64,000 nucleotides of DNA from Ascochyta rabiei (taxonomy: Eukaryota > Ascomycota > Dothideomycetes > Pleosporales > Didymellaceae), in contig NC_082405.1 in the NCBI RefSeq assembly GCF_004011695.2, positions 2,355,001 to 2,419,000 on the forward strand, read 5' to 3'. The notes below the pieces were generated by a model. The model had not been told where the DNA came from. It ran no database searches and worked only from the letters and a program-made list of their open reading frames with translations. Positions 42,309 to 53,943 of the stretch are shown here, piece by piece (within the stretch, counting starts at the first letter, position 1; every line of letters begins with the position of its first letter). The translations under genes and the position numbers were made by a program.

Positions 42309-44255
42309 TCACCACCTCTGCTCCTTCAGAAGCCTGGCCCTGCGGGACTTTGCAACATCCCTTCGTCGCCAGAAACGCGTCAGTCCACGCCAGACGCGCT
42401 GACGCCTATAAAGTGTTAGCCGACACAATTAAGCCCATATACGGAGGTAGGATCATGCAACTTACATCAGGATAAGTATCATGGTACCAGTGACCGGTAT
42501 GCAAAGCCACCAAAAGTACGCCTCGCTGTTCTTCAGCGCCGGAAACTGCTCGAAGTTCATCCCGAAGTAGCCCACTAGGAATGTCATGGGTAGAAACAGA
42601 ATCGTGACAAAGGTCAATTGCTTCATGCTTTCGTTCTGATACGCGCCCATTGTGTTGAATATGAGCGAAATCATGCGGTCTGCGGAGCGGCGCATGCGTT
42701 CCAGTGATTCTGTGACTGTGATGCAATGGTCCTCAACGTCGCTGAAGTAGGTATGTGCCAATGTGGTGATGGTGATAGAGGCTGTCGAGTGATCTTTTGG
42801 TGCATATGGGGGTGGCGAGTTGGCGATGTGAGATGAAGAGGGATTTTGCGATGCTCCGGTTGTTTGCAGAAGGGCGTTCGAGTTGTGTTGACGAAGAGCA
42901 TTTACGAGGCTTGTAATCGGGGCGATCTGGGAGCGGAGGAGAGATAACTCGGAAGTCAGTATGTACCTATATACAGTTCAGCAGCCTCATTGCATAGGCG
43001 AGTTCGTCAGTCATGGAATATCTTACAGTGCTTTCGAGTGCGCAATGCTTGGATCTGTCAACACGTCCAATTCCAGCTCTGCTATACTGTCCTCATAGGC
43101 GGTGGCAATTGGGATTGCGAGATCGACAATGCCGTCGATGATCGCATGCATAACCATACTAGCATCGCCACTCTGCCTAAGCACGGTCTCCGAAGACTGC
43201 AAGCGTTTCAAGATAGGCTCTTCAATCACATCCGCAGAGTGCTCGAAGAATGACACCAAAGTGTTGTTGCTCTGAAGGAACATAGATACCTGCTCTACAG
43301 AGACCATGAGACCTTTGGGGTTAAGCGTAGAGTGTTCTTCCATGTAGCGTGTTCGCTCTGGGTCGACATTAGTGCGGTATGCTTGCAGCGTCTTGACGGC
43401 TTGGCGATACTGATCCGGAACGTGCTTCTCTCGATACGCCGGGCTGCTGGTGCTGATGTATCTAGGTTGCGGTGTCCTCGGTGTTTTCCCGTCTGCACTG
43501 TTTTCCGACTTGCTAATCAGCCGCTGTAAAGTTAGTAGAACTGCTTGTTCGTCAGGACATGTGTTAGTCGGAAAGTCAAGCATGATGTACGCACCAAAAA
43601 CGTGCTCTGGATACCAGTCTGCTTTAGTGCGATTCCTTGTGTGTAAGAGGTCCTCGATGGCCAAACCATGCAGCTTTTGCTTCTCGCCCAACAACCGAAC
43701 TACGTCCCAGCTAAGTCCATTGACTGCGAGCAGTAAAGTCAGCTTCCGTGTTCCAGACAGTCCATCCTAAGATTACTCACCATTAATCCATCTACAAGTA
43801 ACCCAATCTTCGCGAGGTTTCGCGAGGAAGTCTTCGAGGGTCGAATTGTCCAACTCGTACTTCTCGATTCTGTCGATAGAGAAGTCCACGGCGGTTATCT
43901 GGGATTGCACCTTTTCGCGCCATTGGGGCCACGCATCCTTGTCATTGATATTGATGCCGGGCTCGCTTCCTACCTTTGGTTCATGTGGAGCTTCAACGCT
44001 GATGCATCTTGCATTGCTGTCGAGCAATCTCTGGCCGCCTTTCTGCCTTTGGATTGATGGCCGGGACGAAGAAGACGCAGGGAAGGTGTAGGGCTGCGGC
44101 GATGGTAGCAGACCTGAGAACGCAACACTCGATGTGGTCAATCCTCTGGAAACCGAGGGACAGCAGATGTGCTTGCTCGATGTGGAAATGAAGTCTTTCG
44201 AGAAGCGCGACGCGGCGGACCCGGCAATACGGTGAAAACGCGGCGCAAGGATCAT
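42309..44255 (-). CDS. CorA-family divalent metal transporter, 4 exons
   Basis: A 589-residue protein. The exons are 43781-44255, 43027-43723, 42466-42966 and 42309-42405. All three introns have good signals (GTGAGT/CTCGCAG, GTAAGA/TATATAG, GTAAGT with GCTAAC and TTTATAG) and the joined length is a multiple of three. Conserved parts are RIEKYELDNSTLEDFL, KLHGLAIEDLLHTRNRTKAD and a long helical domain. The C-terminal pair of membrane helices follows (LTFVTILFLPMTFLVGYF and FWWLCIPVTGTMILILM) with the GMN signature as GMNF between them. A basic tail follows. CorA proteins form pentameric Mg2+ (sometimes Co2+ or Zn2+) channels; this one probably sits in the plasma or vacuolar membrane. The first 85 residues are Ser-rich and less certain; a later start is possible. 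Confidence 0.85.
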
Positions 44256-45295
44256 CTCAAATTGCTACTCCAGCGCCACTGGCAGTTGCTCAACATACAA
44301 AACAGAAACAAATGTCGCGCGAAATCAAAGCACTTCTTTTTGATGAAATCTGAGTTGTTAGGGCAGCGTTGCCGTGCTGTGTAGCATGGAAGCAGGTGCT
44401 TAACAACGGCGCTTGGTATACGCGAGAACACGAGAACACGTGGGTCGATAACCTGCCGGTCCAACCTGAAGTCCAACCTATTCTGAAGACAGCAACCGGC
44501 TTTCATTCAGTAATCATACAGTGAGGAGAGATGGCTGATTGATGTCTTCACGGCGTGATGACTGAAGAGAAGGCGTATACCAGCCTCCACGGCACACTAG
44601 GATGGACAGCGCAGCGCAGCCCCTGATCTTCATCGAGACCCATCATACTCCATTCAAGAAAGACCACGTATGCTAAAGAATGCTTCCATGTAAAGGGTTC
44701 GTACGAACGACACCGCCACAATACGTCTTGTCAGAGTGTGTCGTACATAAAGACGTGCTGGCGATCCAGTGACCAGTGGGCAGCCACCAACGCCTTAGCC
44801 CCATGACATAGCTGGCGCCAAACCGCAGACGACGCGTACCTAGTGCACAGCACCGCCTTCGTCCACCCACGACCGCTTTACCATGTGGTAGTGATATGGG
44901 ATTTTGCTGCGGTGAAGGGATTTCGCAACCAACACTTGCAGCCAATCGCACCACTTCCTCGGCTGCACCGCCACTTCTCCAGTCCCCTCCGTGGCACTTG
45001 CCTCGACCCCACTCCACCAGATTGCGCTCAGCTCAGCCGCAATGGCACCCGTGACAGCTCTCCCGGGCATGGCCGCGCCTCCGCTGACCGACGCAGGCGT
45101 GTCGCAGTTAAAGGCGCGTGTGATGCTGCAAACGCCGCCCACCAACCACCTGCTCCTCTCAGCCGCCGCTCCCCCACCATAGACATAAGCGCAGCTCGCA
45201 ACAGCTGAGCTCCCTTTCAACCTTACCACACCTACTCCCTATCATCTCTATCCTCTCTCTCCTCTCTCTCCTCTCTATCACCAAACACAACCGCC
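44256..45295. promoter_or_regulatory. Divergent intergenic region with CT-rich leader
   Basis: The region between the CorA gene (minus) and the glycine-zipper gene (plus). The last 60 bp before ATG 45296 are a pyrimidine-rich run (repeats of CTCTCTCCTCT), a common feature of fungal 5' leaders near transcription starts. Overlapping frames at 44840-45229 on both strands look like GC-rich noise. Confidence 0.5.
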
Positions 45296-46216
45296 ATGTC
45301 TAGCAACGACTACTACGGTGGCCAGGGTCATGGCTATGATGGTGCACACCAACAACAGCAGCAAGGCTACGGCGGCTACAGCCAACAACAGCAGCACCCT
45401 CCTGCGCCGGCGTATGGTCAGCCCCAGCACGAGCAGTATGGTCAGAGCCATAGCCCTTACCCCCAGCAACAGGTAAGTGCAAATGCGATGTACATGGACA
45501 CGCGCTCCTCCTGCTGACAACGTGACAGGGCCACTACCCACCACCAGCGCAGGACCAGTACGGCCAGGCTCCTCAGCAGCACGGCTACGGCGCTCCGCAA
45601 GGCCAGCACGATCAGGGCCACGACGCGAGCCGCGGCCACTCCCCCTACCCGCCACCTGCGCAGCACCAGCAGTACCACGACCCTAACCAGCATTATGGCC
45701 AACAGCAATACGGACAGCAGCAGCACGGCTACGGCGACCAGCCACACCAACCGCAAGGCTACAACCAGCAGCACGGCCAGTATGCTCAGCCTGGCGCACC
45801 GGGCGCACCGGGTGGCCCTGCAGACGGCGAGCGAGGTCTCGGATCTACACTGATGGGAGGTGCAGGTGGCGCCTTCCTAGGCAACAAGATGGGCGGCGGG
45901 GCGCTAGGCACGATTGGCGGACTGATCGCAGGAGCCGTCGGCGCCAATGTGCTGAGCGACAAGTCAGTCAACCCGCTATCAAATCACCTCGGGATCCATT
46001 GCTAACAAGCGTGACAGGGTCGAAGACAAGAAAAAGCACAAGAAACACAAGAAGCACAGCAGCCATGGCTCCCACCACAGCTCGTCGCATGGTGGGTCTT
46101 CCGCTGGCATCGGCGGTTTGTACGCTGGCAGCGCGCATGGCCATGGTCACAAGAAGCACAAGCATAGGAGCCACAGCCGGGGAGGTAGCAGCTCGTCTAG
46201 TAGCGACTCAGACTGA
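45296..46216 (+). CDS. Gln/Tyr-rich glycine-zipper protein, 3 exons
   Basis: A 269-residue low-complexity protein. The exons are 45296-45472, 45529-45962 and 46018-46216; introns have donors GTAAGT and GTCAGT and acceptors GTGACAG, and the frame is continuous. Residues 1-165 are Gln, Tyr, Gly, Pro and His-rich with YGQ and YPPPAQ-like repeats, a prion-like or phase-separating composition. Then comes a glycine-zipper segment (LGSTLMGGAGGAFLGNKMGG and LGTIGGLIAGAVGANVLSDK) that can insert into or bend membranes, as in the Rick_17kDa_Anti/2TM glycine-zipper families. The tail is His/Lys-rich (DKKKHKKHKKHSSHGSHH) ending in a serine run with SDSD. Similar proteins occur widely in Pezizomycotina, with no established function. 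Confidence 0.8.
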
Positions 46217-46648
46217 GCTTTGGCTGTGGCTGAGTCGAATTTGGTCTCCAAGATATCTAGGCAGCTTTCCATCTGCTTGATCGGAGAGTAACCCTTGCCA
46301 TCATCAAGGGTGTTTGATCTCCTGCACAATGAAATCCGTTTCCTCAATACCAAGTAGAATGTTTGCCACAAATCTCCGACTCATTGGGTGATAGATAGTA
46401 CGTGCCTGTGATCAAGTATGGAACCAGGCTGGGAGAACAGTATCTTCCGAAGGGCCTGCAGAAGGGCGGCATCCAACGTTATACTGCCCTGAAGGGCTGT
46501 GTTTTTCAGGGTTCGTCGCTAGCACATTCGAAATGATTGCCTAGCGTCGGCGCTAGCAACATTCTCCACTGAGTTTACTCATTGGGCATCTTCGAACAAA
46601 TTTCGAGAACACCCCGCAACAACAGGACACAATCGATAAGAATCCAAA
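46217..46648. other. Intergenic, no gene seen
   Basis: Holds the 3' end of the glycine-zipper gene and the promoter of the TPR gene. Nothing else seen. Confidence 0.5.
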
Positions 46649-49438
46649 ATGGGAGATGTACTGCTCCAGTTCTTTCGCAAGACCCTGCCCGACGAGCTCG
46701 CTGCTGTGCTCGAAGATGTTCTGAAGGCCACCGAAACCGCCGACCTTCTCACTCTTAGTCAGCTGCCGGAAGTCCAAATCTTACTAGGACACAAAGACAA
46801 TGATGCCACCAAGGACGTGAAAAGGGAGGATTTCACTCTATGGAGCGACTATATCTTCCATCGACTAGGCCTGTTGTTCCCGTTCCGGACTGAGGAAGAG
46901 GGGACGCCGGTCAAGGAAACCCTGGCATATCGCGTGCACCTGCTGTGGGCTGTCGCCGTCGCGTCACTGTACGCCTTTGTGCAGTCTACAGTTACCGGAC
47001 CGCCACTTTCCTACAAGCCTGCTGAGATCCTGTTCTCGAAGGGTGTGTCCGGAGATGCCACTGCTGTGCGCAAAATTCAGCAGGACCTGATTGCTTCTAT
47101 GACCCTTGATGGTGTTGCAGCCTACAAGCTTACTCCAAATATCGAGCTTCTGTGTCTTGCAGATACTATCTTGATCAACCCGGTCTTCCAGAAATTCATT
47201 GAGCTCTCCGCCTGGGCGCGCTTGAGGGTTGCTTTCACATATCAGAGACTTCTAAGTGAACCTGCGCCGAGCTTGCAGACTATAATTTACGAGGACCTCA
47301 AGACCGTGGAGAAGCTCGTGAAGGAATCCGCAAACGCTCAAGGGGTTCAGGATCTTCACCCAAGCTTTCTTCTGGAGAGAGCAGCGGTACATACTCACCA
47401 TGGCTTAGACAAGCAAGCCAGAGCCGATCTAGACGAGGCCACTGCAGAGCGCAAGTTTGAGTTTGCTCTGACTGGCTTGATGGGAAAGAGGACAAAATTC
47501 CAGCAGAAGGATACCAGTCAGTTGCTCGTCCTGGCTCGAAGTGCAGGAACAAAATCAAAGGCAGCTGCTACGGAAGCGTCCGGGCCAATGGCTTTAGATC
47601 TCAACGATGACACACTCCACGAGACGATCCAATTCACGGAGAAGGTCGCATCAATGGACATCAAAGATGAAACTAAACTTCCACCCAGCCTTGCGGAGCT
47701 AGAACCTGCAAATCAGCCTCTTCTGCAGCCGCTGGACTCAGTCATCTTGCTTTCGCTGGCAGAGAGTATCAAGAACACAAACCCAGCTGATGGTATCACA
47801 AGAGAACAAACAGTGCCCTACGCTGAACGAGTGTTGGAGGGTGGTAGTTCGAACTGGCAGGTTTACACTCATGCCCTGCTAGTCCGTAGCCGTATCGAAG
47901 GCTACAAGACCAGGACCATGGAACGTGGACTCTTGCAACTTCAGGCGCTGGTGGACCAAGTCATTGCAGAGACGTCTGGCGAATCAACATCTGATGCAGA
48001 GACAGGTGAAAAGGTCACTGCTTTCTTGCCCGGTGCAAAAGAAGGGGAGTCAGCGCCAGTGGAAGATCGTCTGCGCTACTTCTTTGCGCTCTGCTCGCCC
48101 TCGCGTTGGGAACTCGAGGCTGAGCTTGCTGCTCGCTGGGTGCATATTGGTGGTCTACGCTCTGCGCTTGACATCTACGAACGTCTGGAGATGTGGGCTG
48201 AAGCAGCGCTTTGCTACGCAGCTACGGACAAGGAAGATAAGGCGCGAAGGATGATACGTCGTCAACTCTTCCACGCTACGAACGGCGACGACCTAACCGC
48301 AGATCCCGACTCAGAGGCATGGGAAGGCGCACCTCGCGACCCACCACCCGCCGAAGCACCGCGCTTCTACTGCATTCTTGGAGACCTTGACAGCGACCTT
48401 GCCATGTACGAAAAGGCATGGGAAGTGTCCGGCAAGCGCTATGCTCGCGCCCAGCGCTCCCTCGGTCAACGCTACATCACCCAGCGCAACTACGAGAAAG
48501 CTGCAGAAGCATACCAACTTGCCATTAAATGTAATGCGCTGAATCACCCTGCCTGGTTTGCGCTCGGGTGCGCATACCTCGAGTTGCAGCAATTCAAGAA
48601 CGCGATCGAAGCCTTCAGCCGCTGTGTTCAACTTGATGAGCAAGACGCTGAAGCATGGTCTAATCTCGCTGCATCCCTACTGCACCTACGTCCCAAAGCA
48701 AAAACTGCTGAGGAGGAGGCCGTAGAAGGCAAAGTCACGTCTCACCCAAGGACTGATGCGCTGAAAGCCTTCAAACGCGCTGCAACCATCAAGCACGACA
48801 ACTACCGCATCTGGTCCAACGTACTTGCGGTCGCCGCTTCCACCAGTCCTCCAAGCTACCCAGATATCGTTACGGCGCAGCGTCGGATCTGCGAGCTGCG
48901 CGGTGAAACCGATGGCGAGAAGTGCGTTGATCCCGAGATTCTGGACGTGCTGATCAAGCACCTCGTCCAAACGAAGTCCGACGCAGTTCTCGACCTCAGC
49001 GCACCAGGGCTGCCAAGGCTGGTAAACGAGCTAGTCGAGAAGCAAATCAAACCCCTCATCACCTTCTCGCCCAAGCTCTGGGCCGTCCTCGCAACCCTTT
49101 ATATGCACTCGGGCAGGCCCACGTCCGCGCTTGAGTGCCACGAGAAAGCCTGGCGCGCGGTCACTAGTCAGCCGAAGTGGGAGGACCAGGACGAAAAGGT
49201 CTGGGATGCCGTCGCGCAACAGACGGTGGATCTTGTCGATGCATACGAGACGCTTGGTCCGCGCGAGAGGACCGAAGGGCTTGCGGCGGGCAGCGGAGAG
49301 CTGGTCGCAAAGGACTGGAAGTTCAAGGCGAGGAGCGCTATTAGGAGTGTGATGGGCAAGGGCAAGGAGATGTGGGAGGACAGTAAGGGGTGGGAAAAGT
49401 TGGTGGAGAGGATGGAGGAGCTGAAGGCGAGTGCTTAG
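46649..49438 (+). CDS. TPR protein, Emw1/TTC27 family
   Basis: A single-exon 929-residue protein. The N-terminal half is helical with a few conserved blocks (LLCLADTILINPVFQKFIE). The C-terminal half carries TPR repeats: YARAQRSLGQRYITQRNYEK, EAYQLAIKCNALNHPAWFAL and AIEAFSRCVQLDEQDAEAWS, then AFKRAATIKHDNYRIWSNVL. The order and the RYARAQRSLG start of the first repeat match the Emw1 (yeast) / TTC27 (animal) family. Emw1 is essential and needed for cell-wall integrity in yeast; human TTC27 has been linked to pre-mRNA and rRNA processing, so the molecular role is open. ATG 46649 gives an N terminus (MGDVLLQFFRKTLPDELAAV) that fits the family. Confidence 0.85.
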   Translation: MGDVLLQFFRKTLPDELAAVLEDVLKATETADLLTLSQLPEVQILLGHKDNDATKDVKREDFTLWSDYIFHRLGLLFPFRTEEEGTPVKETLAYRVHLLWAVAVASLYAFVQSTVTGPPLSYKPAEILFSKGVSGDATAVRKIQQDLIASMTLDGVAAYKLTPNIELLCLADTILINPVFQKFIELSAWARLRVAFTYQRLLSEPAPSLQTIIYEDLKTVEKLVKESANAQGVQDLHPSFLLERAAVHTHHGLDKQARADLDEATAERKFEFALTGLMGKRTKFQQKDTSQLLVLARSAGTKSKAAATEASGPMALDLNDDTLHETIQFTEKVASMDIKDETKLPPSLAELEPANQPLLQPLDSVILLSLAESIKNTNPADGITREQTVPYAERVLEGGSSNWQVYTHALLVRSRIEGYKTRTMERGLLQLQALVDQVIAETSGESTSDAETGEKVTAFLPGAKEGESAPVEDRLRYFFALCSPSRWELEAELAARWVHIGGLRSALDIYERLEMWAEAALCYAATDKEDKARRMIRRQLFHATNGDDLTADPDSEAWEGAPRDPPPAEAPRFYCILGDLDSDLAMYEKAWEVSGKRYARAQRSLGQRYITQRNYEKAAEAYQLAIKCNALNHPAWFALGCAYLELQQFKNAIEAFSRCVQLDEQDAEAWSNLAASLLHLRPKAKTAEEEAVEGKVTSHPRTDALKAFKRAATIKHDNYRIWSNVLAVAASTSPPSYPDIVTAQRRICELRGETDGEKCVDPEILDVLIKHLVQTKSDAVLDLSAPGLPRLVNELVEKQIKPLITFSPKLWAVLATLYMHSGRPTSALECHEKAWRAVTSQPKWEDQDEKVWDAVAQQTVDLVDAYETLGPRERTEGLAAGSGELVAKDWKFKARSAIRSVMGKGKEMWEDSKGWEKLVERMEELKASA

Positions 49439-50167
49439 AGAGATGATACCAAAAAGTTGACGCGGTCTGGATTGCAAACGATACATGCATGGTACTGTTG
49501 TCCGGACCCTACACTGTTTCAACCCACTGCCGCTTGTCGTTTGACTCTGACCGACACTGATCCTTATCACTTCGCGCTCCTGGGAAACACAAATCCGAGC
49601 TTGCCAAAGAAAAGACGACACCACGCCCATTAACTCCCATCAACGCCAGCACGAACTTGCGATCAAATACCCCTTCGACTTATCATGCCTTAGCCAAACC
49701 CGTCTACCTCACACGTGCTGTTGGATACCATGTGCTTGAATGCCCCCACTTGCCCTTTCATTCAGCATCAACTCATTCTTGCGAGGTATTGAAATTGTGG
49801 GATTTCCGCGTCTTGAGAACCGGAACATACAACACGAATTGGAAGTGTTCGGATGCAAGTGCTACAAATCGTGTCAAGTCTCTGTTTTCCGACTGCCCCT
49901 GTTGGTCTATAGATGGGGTTTCGATAACGCGGGTGAAGATGTCAGGTCAAAGCCACGGCTTACCGAGGTGAAGTAGAAATTGAGCCTCTGTGCTATAACA
50001 AGGCTCTTTCACTGCGAGTCAGTTAGTGTGACATCGACATGATTGTCGTGTTGGTAGGTAAAGAAGCCTCCCCCTGTCTACTGCGGTGAAGTAGGAATTG
50101 AGCTTTTGGGATCGAAGGAGAGTCTTTCACTGCAGGTCTGTCGGTTCGAGCGCAGTGCTCGATTTCG
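49439..50167. other. Intergenic with a direct-repeat pair
   Basis: No gene. Contains two imperfect direct copies of about 52 bp, one beginning GGTGAAGTAGAAATTGAGC at 49967 and one beginning GGTGAAGTAGGAATTGAGC at 50088. Each copy ends in a CTTTCACTGC block. Confidence 0.5.
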
Positions 50168-50787
50168 GTGTGGGCGTCGCTTTTACAGATTCGTCTTCAG
50201 CAAGACGACCAATCGTCCAACCTCTTCAACCGTCGAAGTCTCTCAAGATTCCGTCCTAGAATCCATGTCCAGCGACTCCGCCCCGCGCATGGTCCGTGTT
50301 CTCGCTCCGAGAATGTCGCCGATCGTTACGGGTATGCTTTTGCAAACAGAGTAGAAATAGAAGAATACCCGCTCACTCCAATGAAGATGGGACCGTCAGT
50401 ATCGTGCTGACAGACGACTATCGTCTCAGCCCCTACATGCGGGATGGAGACCCAGATACAAACATGCCCAGAACCATCATCCCCGAGAAACTCACCACCA
50501 GATCGGCAAGTGTCCCTCTCCAGTACGCGCTAGGCATTAACCTCGACGCCGCGAAGATATGGCTGGAAGAGTCGTTGCCGGATGGCTTCCGAGCTATGGA
50601 CCCCAATTGGGTTCTCTTCTTCGACTGTAATCCTGACTTGATGCTTGCTCGATCGGTAGAGGATCAGAATGCGTACTTGGCTACGAGGGATCATCTTGGA
50701 TTGCCGGTTTTGCGGTGGGCTGCTGATCTGCGATATCTGGCTGAACGGCAGGCGTGTGGGACTAAGGGCAGTGGTGAAGCTGTGTGA
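50168..50787 (+). pseudogene. Hypothetical protein remnant with a frameshift
   Basis: A first frame ends ADRYGYAFANRVEIEEYPLTP at about 50383. The sense continues one base out of phase as NEDGTVSIVLTDDYRLSPYM, then LQYALGINLDAAKIWLEESL, to a stop at 50787. The two parts read as one protein broken by a 1-nt shift. No intron fits at that point. I do not recognise the family and see no signal peptide or membrane segment. A true start is not evident. Confidence 0.4.
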
Positions 50788-53496
50788 TGGTTGAAGGTTG
50801 GGTGCGGATGGGCTGAGGAGGGTGAGGGAGTGTATGTGGGCTTTTTTGGTCGCTTTGAGGAAGGCGTGGGAGATGAAGGGCAGAATGGCTGTTAGATTGA
50901 TTTCAATGCAGGGCTTGCAGGACTCGCTCTTTGTGATCTTCTCGTATGCTCTGTTATTTGGTCCAAATGACAGACATTCTCATAGAAAAGAATTGTGTTC
51001 AACTCCATAGAACATAGTCTGGTTCACGTGTTGATGAATGTTGCCTGTGGCAACGCCCATTACCTATCCAAAGCCAGCGCCACACGTAGATACGCGTTGC
51101 GAATCGTCTTCTCACGAGATCTTCCAAGTGTCCCAAGCGTCATCGTCCTGATGACACACAAATCTAGTTCACATCGTTGACTATTGCAACCCTTCTTCCG
51201 CTGAGCGCAATGCCGTCATACTAAAAGTTCAAGGGCTGATGTCTCTTACAGTATATCTCTAGGCTTATGCAAAGCTAGTAAACATTTTTTTTTCAATTGG
51301 TGAGACTGTTGGGAGATGAGACTCTACGACTATGGGATCCACTGACAAGAACACAGATGAGACAACAATACAAGTGGTATCTCGACGAGACCCCCAGAGT
51401 AACCTGCATAGCACTCGAACTTTAGCTGTAGTCCGGCTTTCTCAACGAGCAGCAACAATTTTTCACTATCATGTCGATCGTATGCCACGAACCTCAGTAA
51501 TGCTTCCTGGCGCCTACTGCTCCATCACGGAGATGTGTACTAACTGACGCAGCGGACAAGAGGTCATTCATCTATATATGTCTTTGGTAAGAGCAAAATG
51601 TTGTAAAACTACGTCGCCGATAGTCTGCAGTCATATGAGATTGTTTGCTCCGGGCTTCTCGTAGGAAAGCCTGAAAGCCTGCATGCAGCATTAACATCTT
51701 TGCTGCAACGCAAAAATGCTTCATTCAAGTATTTCGAACGCTATACTATCAACCATCTCAACCCAACCGAAAGTTATCACCACAGAGTTATACCATTGAA
51801 TGTGCTTGCTGCAGATGCAATTTCGTATATCGTGCCTCAACAACCGTACACATCATTGCTCACAAACATCTGATGAGGTGGTGAGATACTCGTGTGAACG
51901 TCAAAAAGAAAATTATCTCGTGGTGGGTTCTTTCGACGACGGTGAACTCACGGTATACAACTGGCATGTACACCACGCCTTCCGCCTACATAACGGAGCA
52001 TCGTTCCAAAGTCATTGTGGATTGTTTGTTGATTAAATCGTACACTGGGTTTCAAGCAAAACGCTGCTGCATATTGATACTCGTAATGGACATGTACTGA
52101 CTCGGCACAGTTCTTCCCCCTTCACCACACCTGGCACGGCTTCATGGAGCGCCTCTTAGGTGCCAATTATGATTCTGCTCTTATCGCACGACTCATAGTA
52201 AGACGATGACTCTCTTGAATTATGAAAAGACCTAGATCCTGATTTGGCACAGGTGTACTACCGCGGATACAAGAACAAAATCCGGGGAAACGCTTCTCGC
52301 CAGCGGATTTAACATCAAAAGAAAAACCACACAAACAAGGGGAGAGACTACAAACCAAGTTCAAGTTTTGGTACGGACTCGTGGGAGGTCAAGATCGGCA
52401 ATAGAAAGACCGACGACTGCGCTCACCACGACTGGAACCTGGTGAGTCTCGCCAAAGGCGTTGTGCAACTGCCGACGGGCACTGATAGACGCCACCGCAG
52501 AATGGCTGTTGAGCACGCGAAGGCCGAAGGCAACACTGAGCTTATGCTCAGTAAGCTTCCAGCCTACAGCATCTCAGTGACGCAGATGGCAAAGAATCCT
52601 CCGAATAAATTTCCAGCGGCCATCATTGCACTGAAAAGGGTTGTGTTGAAAGACACTAATAGTAACGTCAGTTGCGCGGCAATGGAATCCACACCGACCG
52701 CCACTGAGGGCGAGATAGTCGATCGAGGATATCTCTATGGGATTGCCAGAATCATTCGTGTTGAGAAACAATGTCAGTACTCCAACGACAAAATCAATTG
52801 AGAAGATGCGATAGGTGGCAGACTGGTACCGGAAGAGATTGTTTGGAAGAGTAGAAAAACTCGCCTCTGGGATCCTTTGTGAGATTAGGAACGGCAAACG
52901 ATCTGGGACGAGGGAGAGAAGTAGACATGCTATGTTCATAACAGACTTCTAGGGCCGGAGACGTCACGATGATATGGCCGATTGTAAGAAGGTGCCATAT
53001 GGACAAAGGTGGACCGATCGAGGCGGGAAGGTCGGGCACTTGGATTCGAGCTGCTCTTCATCTCCTGATAGTCTGAGGTCTGTAGGTCAAAGTCTTCTGT
53101 TCAACTGCGCTCCGTCTCTATCTTGACAAATGGTTGACATCGGTCCACTAATTGCCGCGCTCTTGCTTGTGTGTGCAAGCCAAAGCTGCCCTTTTCAGGC
53201 CACCTTTAGTCCACTCTATGGAACTTTTGTGTTTTACTCAAAGTTTGCTGGGCCGGTTATGTTCATGTCTCCGTGAGCCCTACATAATGTAAAAGACACG
53301 CGATGGGACAGAGAAGGGTAGCTGCCCGTAGCGCGTCGATATCGGCGGTTGGTGCACCGACGCGCTGAAAGTACGTCATCCCTGTCGACTGAGGCCTTTC
53401 TCCGCATCCTGCAGTATCTGCCGATACGTCTAGCAATCATGTAGGAGGTTTGATATACTCACGCAACGCCAGAACAACCCCAATACCTCATCTCAA
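50788..53496. other. Long intergenic stretch, no supported gene
   Basis: About 2.7 kb. The longest frames (51332-51547, 51800-52036, 52442-52801, 52574-52939 minus) have no family signal. The 52442 frame starts at GTG, not ATG. I see no RNA gene or element ends. The last 100 bp should be the promoter of the GlcG-like gene. Confidence 0.45.
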
Positions 53497-53943
53497 ATGA
53501 CTACTAAGACTGTGCCCACGCTCACTCTCGAGGGCGCGCGCATCGCGCTGGCCGCCGCCGAACAACGCGCCAAAGAGATCAACGTACCCATGAACATCGC
53601 CATCGTCGACCACGCTACCCATCTCCTTAACTTCGCCCGTATGGAAGGTGCGAAATTTACATCGATAAACATCGCAATCGATAAGGCTTTCACCGCCGCA
53701 GGTCACAAGGCCCCTACGTCAGTCTACAAGGAGAATGTTTGGCCTGGCGGTCCGGCATACGGCATCAACCATACAAATGGGGGCCGATTCAATACCATTG
53801 GTGGCGGCCTGCCCATTGTGTTGGACGGAGTCGTAGTGGGCGCAATTGGATGTAGCACAGGTACACCGGCACAGGACGAGGATGTGAGCACGGCAGGGAA
53901 GAAGGCTGTGGAGAAGAGCTTTGGACTGAAGGCGAAGCTCTGA
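53497..53943 (+). CDS. GlcG/HbpS-like (DUF336) protein
   Basis: A single-exon 148-residue protein covering the whole GlcG/HbpS-like domain. Conserved parts are LTLEGARIALAAAEQRAKE at the start, then PMNIAIVDHATHLLNFARME, SINIAIDKAFTAAGHKAPTS, GGRFNTIGGGLPIVLDGVVV and GAIGCSTGTPAQDEDVSTAG. The length is typical of the family. HbpS binds and helps degrade haem in Streptomyces, while GlcG is encoded with glycolate oxidase in bacteria; fungal members are of unknown role and probably cytosolic. Many fungal copies seem to have bacterial-type relatives, so an old transfer is possible but not shown here. The neighbours give no functional hint. Confidence 0.9.
   Translation: MTTKTVPTLTLEGARIALAAAEQRAKEINVPMNIAIVDHATHLLNFARMEGAKFTSINIAIDKAFTAAGHKAPTSVYKENVWPGGPAYGINHTNGGRFNTIGGGLPIVLDGVVVGAIGCSTGTPAQDEDVSTAGKKAVEKSFGLKAKL

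Noticed and set aside
50140..50165. Second B-box-like match (GGTTCGAGCGC)
   Set aside because: No cloverleaf can be formed around it.
52442..52801. 119-residue plus frame as a gene
   Set aside because: It begins with GTG, overlaps an equally long minus frame and shows no recognisable domain.
53497..53943. Recent bacterial transfer of the GlcG-like gene
   Set aside because: Codon use is like its neighbours and the family is common in fungi; nothing in the sequence shows a recent transfer.
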